This document shows, piece after piece, positions 1 to 5,122 of a stretch of DNA of 13,348 bases. Each line of letters begins with the position of its first letter. Within the stretch, counting starts at the first letter, position 1. The notes beneath the pieces are model-generated. The model was given only the letters and a program-made list of their open reading frames with translations, did no database searches and was not told the origin of the DNA. The position numbers and the translations under genes are program-made. This DNA is from UMGS1387 sp045541355 (GTDB lineage: Bacteria > Bacillota > Clostridia > Oscillospirales > CAG-382). The stretch spans positions 1 to 13,348 of the forward strand of contig JAZQIW010000073.1 of NCBI GenBank assembly GCA_045541355.1, given 5' to 3'.

Positions 1-32
1 CATTTTGCCCCATTAAGGCTCGGGGCAAAATG
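1..32. repeat. Perfect 11-bp inverted repeat at left edge
   Basis: Bases 1-11 and 22-32 are perfectly complementary around a 10-base loop, giving a GC-rich stem core (GCCCC/GGGGC) flanked by T4/A4. Neither strand shows a T-run after the stem inside the window, so it is not a standard intrinsic terminator as far as can be seen. The stem could extend left of the window. It may be a repeat element or the 3' end of a neighbouring transcript. Confidence 0.6.
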
Positions 33-122
33 AGTGCTGTAATATTATCAATTTGAACTTCACTCGGGCATCTGAGGTTAGCTTAAATTCCAAGAAACAC
101 TCCCGAATTCTTTTCTTTTTTG
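33..122. other. Non-coding interval between two hairpins
   Basis: No open reading frame with a ribosome binding site and no clear promoter was seen on either strand. The interval separates the left-edge hairpin from the AT-rich hairpin that follows the cysteine desulfurase gene. Confidence 0.5.
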
Positions 123-157
123 CTTACTTTTTTCTTTTCAGCAAAGAAAAAAGTAAG
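123..157 (-). terminator. Perfect 15-bp AT-rich hairpin abutting the desulfurase stop codon
   Basis: Bases 123-137 pair perfectly with 143-157 around a 5-base loop. The stem starts directly after the TAA stop (158-160, read on the minus strand) of the cysteine desulfurase gene. On the minus strand it is followed by an A-rich rather than T-rich stretch, so it is not canonical as a terminator in that direction. On the plus strand it is followed by TTATTTTCTT, a modest T-rich tail. It may be a 3'-end stabilising hairpin, a terminator for a rightward transcript, or a dispersed repeat. Confidence 0.5.
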
Positions 158-1351
158 TTATTTTCTTCCGAGAGGTGAAATTTCACGCAGTCTGTTTACT
201 ACCTTTGTTACACATTCAACGATGTAGTCAACATCCTCCTGAGTTGTTTCATGGGAAAGAGTAAGTCTGAGTGAGCCGTGTGCAATCTCGTGAGGAAGAC
301 CCATGGCGAGGAGCACGTGTGAAGGCTCGAGGGATTTTGACGAGCAAGCAGAGCCTGTCGACGCACAAATACCCATCATATCAAGCATAAGAAGAAGGGA
401 TTCGCCCTCGATATACTCGAAGGTAAAGCTTGCCGTACCGGGAAGCCGCTTGGTGGGGTGACCTGTAAGGCGGGATGAGGGAATTTCAAGCAGACGTCTT
501 ATAAGGTCATCTCTGAGAACAGCAAGTCTTGCATTATCATCCTGCATTTCTTCGTTGGCAAGCTCAAGAGCCTTAGCCATACCCACAATTCCGGGCATAT
601 TTTCAGTGCCGCCGCGTTTTCCCTTTTCCTGTCCGCCGCCTTCAATAATCGACTTGCACACAACGCCTGTCTTTATATAAAGACCGCCGACACCTTTAGG
701 TGCGCGGAACTTGTGTCCCGAAAAGGCAAGCATATCAACGCCGAGCTCGGCAGCATTTATCGGCACATGACCGACAGCCTGTACCGCATCTGTAAACACA
801 AGGATTTTTTCGTTCTTTTCCTTAACTCTCTTTGTGATTTCCTTTATAGGCTGAATTGTACCAACCTCATTGTTGGCATACATGATGCAAACGAGTGCAG
901 TATCGTCTCTGAGAGCCGCCACTACATCATCGGGATTTACCATTGCATTTTCATCAACGGGAAGGTATGTTACCTCAATGCCCCTCTTTTCGAGAGCTTT
1001 ACAGGTGTGCATTACCGCGTGGTGTTCGATTTTTGTTGTAATAACATGGCACTTATCTGTGTCATTTCTGTCAAGATATGCCTGAACTGCGCCCTTTATC
1101 GCCCAGTTATCCGACTCAGAGCCGCAGCCGGTAAAATATATTTCCTTATCCTTGCAGCCAAGCAGCATTGCAATTTTTGCTCTTGCTGCATCAATATACG
1201 CCTTTGCCTCTCTGCCCTTCTGATGAAGACTTGAGGGATTTCCGCATACCTCGCCGAGAAGAGGAAGCATTTCTGCAAGCACTCTCGGATGAACGGAGGT
1301 GGTTGCGGCATTGTCCGCATATACAAATTTTTTATCGTGATCGTGAGACAT
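158..1351 (-). CDS. Cysteine desulfurase, NifS/IscS class
   Basis: PLP enzyme that removes sulfur from L-cysteine to give alanine and an enzyme-bound persulfide, supplying Fe-S cluster assembly or tRNA thiolation in the cytoplasm. At 397 residues it has the usual length of the family. Visible motifs are the EHH segment (about 109-111) with the His that stacks on PLP, SGHK with the Schiff-base lysine K214, RGGTEN (247-251), and the mobile loop STGSACSS carrying the catalytic cysteine C336. The start is supported by CAGGAG about 9 bases upstream. The neighbours on the same strand are a lipoprotein and acyl carrier protein; no nifU/iscU scaffold or mnmA/thiI is adjacent, so the acceptor pathway cannot be told from context. 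The loop layout favours the group I NifS/IscS type over SufS. The family is certain; the exact symbol (iscS or nifS) is not. Confidence 0.96.
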   Translation of the reverse strand: MSHDHDKKFVYADNAATTSVHPRVLAEMLPLLGEVCGNPSSLHQKGREAKAYIDAARAKIAMLLGCKDKEIYFTGCGSESDNWAIKGAVQAYLDRNDTDKCHVITTKIEHHAVMHTCKALEKRGIEVTYLPVDENAMVNPDDVVAALRDDTALVCIMYANNEVGTIQPIKEITKRVKEKNEKILVFTDAVQAVGHVPINAAELGVDMLAFSGHKFRAPKGVGGLYIKTGVVCKSIIEGGGQEKGKRGGTENMPGIVGMAKALELANEEMQDDNARLAVLRDDLIRRLLEIPSSRLTGHPTKRLPGTASFTFEYIEGESLLLMLDMMGICASTGSACSSKSLEPSHVLLAMGLPHEIAHGSLRLTLSHETTQEDVDYIVECVTKVVNRLREISPLGRK

Positions 1352-1399
1352 TTTTATTCTCTCCTGTACTTTAAGCCTAATGTTTTTCTATGTAAAAAC

Positions 1400-1433
1400 A
1401 GAACGTTTGCCGGTTTTGAAAAGTGACGTTTCT
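1400..1433 (-). terminator. Weak candidate terminator after the lipoprotein gene
   Basis: AGAACGT (1400-1406) pairs with ACGTTTCT (1426-1433) with one bulged base, and on the minus strand this is followed by TGTTTTTAC. The stem is short and interrupted, so read-through into the cysteine desulfurase is likely. No good separate promoter was found for the desulfurase. Confidence 0.3.
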
Positions 1434-1462
1434 ACTCCCGCACCCTGTTATTGTTCGCAAAG

Positions 1463-2176
1463 TTAAAATTCTATCCAGACAAGCTCTTTTCCCATATCAA
1501 GCTGTTCTTCTACTGCCTCATACTGCTCACATGAAGTGCTTTGTCCGTTTACGTAATAAAGGGGATTTGCCTCATCCCATGTATCAAGCTCGAGTATGTC
1601 AAGCCAGAAAATGTTTTCGCCAACAAAGCTGAGTCTTCTTATTCCACTGTTGAAGGCACTGCTTGTCCAACCGGCATAGCCCTCGGTTGTCAGACCGAGT
1701 ATTCCCCTGTAAGGCTCATAATGGGCATACCATCTATCCTCATATCTGTGAATAACTGCCGTATCTCCCGAATAGCTGTGTTCTGCAACAAGCTCAAGAA
1801 TTCCGTTGTCATCAAGGTCCGCAATTGCATATCTTGAAAGCTCGCCACCATAGCTGTCATTCACAAGGGAAAGACCAAAGATGCTGACTTCATTTCCCGA
1901 ATCGGCATCCACTACCGTCTTTGTGCCGTCAAGAATTGCTCTTATATCATTTTCGCCGTTATCGGGCAGAGAAGGCTGTTCTTCAGGCTCGTCTTCAAGT
2001 TCCTCACCTTGAATTTTGCCTACAAAAGCTTCCTCCGGAGCCTCTGTCACGTTTTCGCTCATTCCAAGCAAGTCCGCCACAGAAACCGCCTCGCCATGCA
2101 GCAATACATCATTAAGAGCAGAGCATGAGCTGAGAGTGAGAACTGCTGCAAAAATCAATGCGGTTTTCTTTATCAT
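1463..2176 (-). CDS. Small lipoprotein of unknown function
   Basis: The 237-residue product begins with a short basic n-region, a hydrophobic stretch and the lipobox L-S-S-C with Cys18 as the lipidated residue, so it should be anchored on the outer face of the cytoplasmic membrane. Residues about 20-80 form an acidic, Glu/Pro-rich linker. The remainder is a compact domain with the calcium-loop-like segment ADLDDNGILEL near its middle, resembling VCBS/FG-GAP-type loops common in clostridial lipoproteins, followed by many aromatic residues. The start at 2176 is preferred over an in-frame ATG at 2200 because GGAGGGG lies about 7 bases before it and because it gives a clean signal sequence. It lies downstream of acyl carrier protein with a terminator between them. 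Function is unknown; the domain resemblance is by eye only. Confidence 0.85.
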   Translation of the reverse strand: MIKKTALIFAAVLTLSSCSALNDVLLHGEAVSVADLLGMSENVTEAPEEAFVGKIQGEELEDEPEEQPSLPDNGENDIRAILDGTKTVVDADSGNEVSIFGLSLVNDSYGGELSRYAIADLDDNGILELVAEHSYSGDTAVIHRYEDRWYAHYEPYRGILGLTTEGYAGWTSSAFNSGIRRLSFVGENIFWLDILELDTWDEANPLYYVNGQSTSCEQYEAVEEQLDMGKELVWIEF

Positions 2177-2195
2177 AAAGACACCCCTCCAAAAA

Positions 2196-2242
2196 AGCAA
2201 AACGGGAATACCATCCGAGAAAACTCTCGCATAACATTCCCG
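2196..2242 (-). terminator. Intrinsic terminator between acp and the lipoprotein gene
   Basis: The outer stem is CGGGAAT (2203-2209) with ATTCCCG (2236-2242), and the inner stem is CGAGA (2216-2220) with TCTCG (2225-2229). On the minus strand it is followed by TTTTGCTTTTTT. The T-tract runs directly into the Shine-Dalgarno of the lipoprotein gene, so downstream expression probably depends on read-through. Confidence 0.75.
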
Positions 2243-2260
2243 ATGTCTTGTGCTGTAAAC

Positions 2261-2485
2261 TTAAATCTTCTTTTCGATGAAATCAGCAACGTCGGATATG
2301 GTCTTAAGAGTTACTGCCTCCTCATCCGATACTGTGATGCCGAAGTTTTCTTCAATCGCCATAAGCATTTCTACAACGTCAAGAGAGTCTGCACCGAGAT
2401 CCTCAACGATATTTGTATCGGGGGAAAGGGTATTTACATCAATACGAAGCTGCTTTGCAAGCAGATCCATAATCTTTTCAAGCAT
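2261..2485 (-). CDS. acpP: Acyl carrier protein
   Basis: A 74-residue acidic four-helix protein that carries growing acyl chains on a phosphopantetheine arm in type II fatty acid synthesis. The modification site is the motif GADSLD with Ser34. It has the classic opening (hydrophobic helix I, then SPDTNIVEDLG) and ends in DVADFIEKKI as full-length ACPs do. GGAGG lies 9 bases before the ATG. It stands alone under its own promoter instead of inside a fab cluster, so it is either the primary ACP at a separate locus or an additional ACP. No phosphopantetheinyl transferase or ketosynthase is nearby. Confidence 0.95.
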   Translation of the reverse strand: MLEKIMDLLAKQLRIDVNTLSPDTNIVEDLGADSLDVVEMLMAIEENFGITVSDEEAVTLKTISDVADFIEKKI

Positions 2486-2527
2486 GTATGCTAACCTCCA
2501 TTCTCATACTGTAACATTATTATGGGC

Positions 2528-2552
2528 AAATGTCATTTTTTTAACGACATTT
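2528..2552 (-). repeat. Inverted repeat in the acp leader
   Basis: AAATGTC (2528-2534) and GACATTT (2546-2552) form a 7-bp stem with an 11-base A/T-rich loop in the 5' untranslated region of acp. It does not resemble the FapR operator I know from Bacillus. It could be an operator, an RNA hairpin or chance. Confidence 0.4.
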
Positions 2553-2565
2553 CTAATCGTTTACC

Positions 2566-2594
2566 ATTATATTCAAAACTTGCAATCTTGTCAA
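2566..2594 (-). promoter_or_regulatory. Sigma-A promoter of acp
   Basis: On the minus strand a perfect TTGACA (2589-2594) is separated by 17 bp from a perfect TATAAT (2566-2571). Transcription should start near 2559, giving a leader of about 74 nt before acp. Confidence 0.9.
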
Positions 2595-2650
2595 TAGACA
2601 AATTATAACATTTACAAATGAGAAAAGTTTTGATTTTTTCAAAATCGCAC

Positions 2651-2678
2651 AAAAAACTCCGCACCTTTCGATGCGGAG
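2651..2678 (-). terminator. Intrinsic terminator of the uracil permease gene
   Basis: CTCCGCA (2657-2663) pairs with TGCGGAG (2672-2678) around an 8-base loop. On the minus strand the stem is followed by six Ts (2651-2656). It lies shortly after the permease stop codon. Confidence 0.92.
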
Positions 2679-2696
2679 CTTTCAATCATATATTAT

Positions 2697-4058
2697 TTAC
2701 TTCTTATCAGCCTTGGAGAGAACTACATTTACGATGATACCGAGAATGAGTGCACATGCGATGGATGTAATTGTAACCTTGCCGAAGGAAAGTGTAAGAC
2801 CGCCGATACCTGCAATGAGAATTGTAGAAGCAACGAAAAGATTTCTGTTTTCGTTAAGATCGACAGGCTGGAGCATCTTAAGACCGGAAACTGCGATGAA
2901 TCCGTAAAGTGCCATACAAACGCCGCCCATTACGCAGGAGGGGATTGTATTAACAAATGCTACGAAGGGAGAAAGGAAGGAAATAAGAATTGCAAGAACT
3001 GCTGCTGTCTGGATTGTGTAAACAGAAGCGTTACCGGAAATAGCAACACAACCAACCGATTCGCCGTATGTAGTGTTGGGACATCCGCCGAAGATTGCAC
3101 CTGCCATAGAGCCTATACCGTCGCCGAGGAGTGTTCTGGAGAGACCGGGCTCTTCAAGAAGATCCTTTTCGATGATGGAAGAAATGTTCTTGTGGTCAGC
3201 TACGTGTTCAGCAAATACTACGAATGCAACAGGAACATATGCAACAGCAATGGAAGCAATATAGGAGCCTGTAATTTCCTTGAAGCCGCCGAGTGCTGTG
3301 AGGAATGTAAATTCGGGAAGAGTGAAGAATGTGCCAAGGTTTACACCGTCTGCAACGAGAGCCTTGAGAGGTTCAATGTTGATAATCTTGAGTGCATCAA
3401 CATTTGCAGCAAAACCGATTGCCGTGAAAACACAAGCAAGCGCATAGCCTGCAAGAATACCGATGATGAAGGGAATCATCTTAATTGTCTTTTTGCCGAA
3501 GGTTGCACAAAGAGCAACAACGATAAGGGTTACAACACCGACAAGAACCGTTACGAGAGGAGAAGCGCACTGTGCGCCCTCAGCGTTTACGATATTACCC
3601 TTGAGCATATCGCCAACAGCGTTGCCTGCAAGGGAAAGACCGATGATAGCAACTGTCGGGCCGATAACAACTGCGGGCATGAGCTTGTTAATCCAGTTTA
3701 CGCCAACGCACTTAACGATAAGAGCGATAACAACATAAACAAGACCTGCAAGGATAGCACCGATAATAAGGCCGAGGTAACCTACCTGAGTTGTTACAGC
3801 ACCTGCAAAGGCTGCTGCCATGGAGCCGAGGAATGCGAAGGATGAGCCGAGGAAAACAGGGCTTGAGAACTTTGTGAAAAGTCCGTATACGATTGTACCC
3901 ACGCCTGCACCGAAAAGTGCTGCTGCGGGCTGCATGCCGTTACCGATGATTACGGGAACAACGAGTGTTGCTGTCATAATCGCAAGTAACTGCTGGATTG
4001 CAAACACAATGTTTGCACCAAACTTAGGTTTGTCTTTAATGCCGTAAACTAATTTCAT
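2697..4058 (-). CDS. uraA: Uracil permease, NCS2 (UraA) family
   Basis: A 453-residue, strongly hydrophobic inner-membrane transporter with about 14 predicted membrane segments, expected to import uracil with protons for pyrimidine salvage. Family landmarks are the N-terminal FAIQQLLAIMTATLVVPVIIG, FAEHVADHKN with E284, and the half-helix loop GGCPNTTYGESVG with E333. These two glutamates match the substrate-binding pair of E. coli UraA (Glu241 and Glu290). The TTYGES loop favours uracil over xanthine or purine permeases, though substrate is inferred. AAAGGAGGT precedes the ATG. It is a single-gene unit with its own promoter, a long leader holding an intrinsic terminator, and a 3' terminator. 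No pyr genes are adjacent. Confidence 0.93.
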   Translation of the reverse strand: MKLVYGIKDKPKFGANIVFAIQQLLAIMTATLVVPVIIGNGMQPAAALFGAGVGTIVYGLFTKFSSPVFLGSSFAFLGSMAAAFAGAVTTQVGYLGLIIGAILAGLVYVVIALIVKCVGVNWINKLMPAVVIGPTVAIIGLSLAGNAVGDMLKGNIVNAEGAQCASPLVTVLVGVVTLIVVALCATFGKKTIKMIPFIIGILAGYALACVFTAIGFAANVDALKIINIEPLKALVADGVNLGTFFTLPEFTFLTALGGFKEITGSYIASIAVAYVPVAFVVFAEHVADHKNISSIIEKDLLEEPGLSRTLLGDGIGSMAGAIFGGCPNTTYGESVGCVAISGNASVYTIQTAAVLAILISFLSPFVAFVNTIPSCVMGGVCMALYGFIAVSGLKMLQPVDLNENRNLFVASTILIAGIGGLTLSFGKVTITSIACALILGIIVNVVLSKADKK

Positions 4059-4082
4059 ATGTAGTTTACCTCCTTTTTATTT

Positions 4083-4113
4083 ATAATACGCCTGCATGAC
4101 AGGCATTATTATA
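4083..4113 (-). repeat. Second hairpin in the uracil permease leader, near the ribosome binding site
   Basis: An inverted repeat with core CGCCTG/CAGGCA and AT arms (ATAATA/TATTAT) spans most of 4083-4113, with one unpaired base and one G-U pair in the RNA. It lies downstream of the leader terminator and about 15 bases before the Shine-Dalgarno. It lacks a T-run, so it is an RNA structure, not a terminator. It could influence translation start or message stability. Confidence 0.6.
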
Positions 4114-4126
4114 TTCGCCCTTACAT

Positions 4127-4154
4127 AAAAAAAGATGCCCGTCAAAGGCATCTT
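4127..4154 (-). terminator. Intrinsic terminator inside the uracil permease leader (attenuator)
   Basis: AAGATGCC (4132-4139) and GGCATCTT (4147-4154) form an 8-bp stem with a 7-base loop. On the minus strand it is followed by seven Ts (4127-4133). It lies about 80 bases after the predicted transcription start and about 70 bases before the permease ATG, the arrangement of a transcription attenuator. An upstream GGCAAAAC can pair with GUUUUG and GCC just before and inside the terminator stem, a possible antiterminator. Confidence 0.8.
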
Positions 4155-4231
4155 ACAAAACTTCACATTCTTTCGGTTTTGCCGTCAAAATCGTGCTCTG
4201 CCTTTTCCGAATGGTCTTTTTTCTTTCATCC
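4155..4231 (-). promoter_or_regulatory. Structured 5' leader of the uracil permease gene, unidentified class
   Basis: This is the transcribed segment between the predicted start (about 4231) and the leader terminator. CAUUCGG and CCG-AAAG-AAUG form a bulged stem enclosing an internal loop. The PyrR anti-antiterminator core (CCAGAGAGG type) and the conserved loops of purine riboswitches were searched for by eye and not seen. The regulator or ligand is unknown. Confidence 0.5.
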
Positions 4232-4237
4232 TCGAAG

Positions 4238-4267
4238 ATTATATCACAAATTGTTGTAATTTGTCAA
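4238..4267 (-). promoter_or_regulatory. Sigma-A promoter of the uracil permease gene
   Basis: On the minus strand a perfect TTGACA (4262-4267) is followed after 18 bp by a perfect TATAAT (4238-4243). The spacer and -35 contain ACAAATT-N5-AATTTGT (4246-4264), a perfect 7-bp inverted repeat that could be an operator. Confidence 0.9.
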
Positions 4268-4276
4268 TAGAGTTTT

Positions 4277-4290
4277 CACAATATATTGTG
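4277..4290. promoter_or_regulatory. Perfect 14-bp palindrome upstream of the permease promoter
   Basis: CACAATATATTGTG is its own reverse complement. It ends 9 bp upstream of the -35 hexamer of the uracil permease promoter. A dimeric regulator site is the simplest reading; the half-site CACAA recurs in the inverted repeat inside the promoter. Confidence 0.5.
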
Positions 4291-4297
4291 CTTTTTC

Positions 4298-4325
4298 AAA
4301 AAAAGCGCCCGAACAAAGTCGGGCG
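4298..4325 (-). terminator. Intrinsic terminator of the histidine-phosphatase gene
   Basis: CGCCCGA (4306-4312) pairs with TCGGGCG (4319-4325) around a 6-base loop, followed on the minus strand by seven Ts (4298-4304). It sits immediately after the stop codon. Confidence 0.92.
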
Positions 4326-4337
4326 TCTGAAGCTATG

Positions 4338-5057
4338 CTAAAACGGTATCTCGTTATTATATCTCGTCGGAAGTCCTCTTTCATAGATATGAGAATCGTT
4401 TGAAAGGGTCAGCATTTTCGGGAAAACAACTCCGTCTTCTTCCACAGCAAAGTTAATTACCGTCATGCCGGAATGACACATAGTAAAGTGGGTAGAATAA
4501 ATGGGGTAAGGAACATCTAAAAGCGCAGAAAGGAATGCTGTTCCAAAGCCTTCGTGAGCAAAGAGTGCAACCCTGTCATTGTTGGGATTCTCGGCAATAT
4601 AGTAGCCCTTTTCCCTGTCGTGTCTGTAACCGAGTGAAAGCATAAATGCATCCACTTCCCTCTCGACTCTGAGGGTTCCTTCCTTGATTCTTGTGTCCTT
4701 GAAAGCCTCATGGTCATACCAATTTCTGCCCATAGCTCTCAATTCTTGGGACATAAGAAGCTTTTTGATGTGAGTATGCTGATAGCACCAGGTATAAAAG
4801 TTTTCGTCATTGGGCATAGAGAAATCCTGCCATGCGTGACTTTCGTTACACCAGTCAAGAATTTCGACTTCCTTCTTTAGAAGCTCGGCTGTTGGTTTAG
4901 CAGTAAGCATTGCACGGTTGGAGCTTGAAGCATAGATTTTATCAAGACCGTATCTTGCGAGTCTGTACTTTATTGCCTCCGCCTGCTCAAGCCCGAGAGG
5001 TGTTAAGCTGTCGGGGTTATATATCGGGTCGCCGTGTCTTATGTAGAAAAATAGCAT
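4338..5057 (-). CDS. Histidine phosphatase superfamily protein (phosphoglycerate-mutase-like fold)
   Basis: A 239-residue soluble protein of the branch-1 histidine phosphatase fold. The N-terminal FYIRHGDP supplies the catalytic His8 within the RHG motif, Arg48 in SSSNRAMLTA fits the second phosphate-binding arginine, and LFAHEGFG supplies the second catalytic His168. Members remove or transfer phosphate through a phosphohistidine. The central part (about 70-150) is longer and more aromatic than in cobalamin phosphatases or GpmA, so the substrate cannot be assigned. AAGGAG lies about 9 bases before the start. It follows the glycosidase gene by 65 bp on the same strand, with a hairpin between, so they may be co-transcribed; a sugar-phosphate substrate is a guess from that. 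Confidence 0.88.
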   Translation of the reverse strand: MLFFYIRHGDPIYNPDSLTPLGLEQAEAIKYRLARYGLDKIYASSSNRAMLTAKPTAELLKKEVEILDWCNESHAWQDFSMPNDENFYTWCYQHTHIKKLLMSQELRAMGRNWYDHEAFKDTRIKEGTLRVEREVDAFMLSLGYRHDREKGYYIAENPNNDRVALFAHEGFGTAFLSALLDVPYPIYSTHFTMCHSGMTVINFAVEEDGVVFPKMLTLSNDSHIYERGLPTRYNNEIPF

Positions 5058-5076
5058 TTTTATGTCTCCTTAGTAT

Positions 5077-5110
5077 AAAAACAACGGGCGACCGCACAAG
5101 ATCGCCCTTG
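5077..5110 (-). terminator. Probable (leaky) terminator after the glycosidase gene
   Basis: GGGCGA (5086-5091) pairs with TCGCCC (5102-5107), extended by CAA/TTG with one bulge, around a 10-base loop. On the minus strand it is followed by GTTGTTTTTAT. The imperfect T-tract and the absence of a promoter before the next gene suggest partial read-through. Confidence 0.6.
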
Positions 5111-5122
5111 CCGCAAGCAATA

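Noticed and set aside
713..1234. A 173-codon open frame on the plus strand opposite the cysteine desulfurase
   Set aside because: It lies wholly antisense to a gene with all catalytic motifs, lacks a ribosome binding site, and its translation is Cys/aromatic-rich with no family resemblance.
3192..3845. A 217-codon plus-strand frame opposite the uracil permease, rich in Cys, Asn and Asp
   Set aside because: It is the antisense reflection of hydrophobic codons. No promoter or ribosome binding site supports it, and the permease is intact.
4155..4231. PyrR-binding element or purine riboswitch in the uracil permease leader
   Set aside because: The conserved PyrR loop core and the purine riboswitch junction and loop motifs were not found by eye, so only an unclassified leader is reported.
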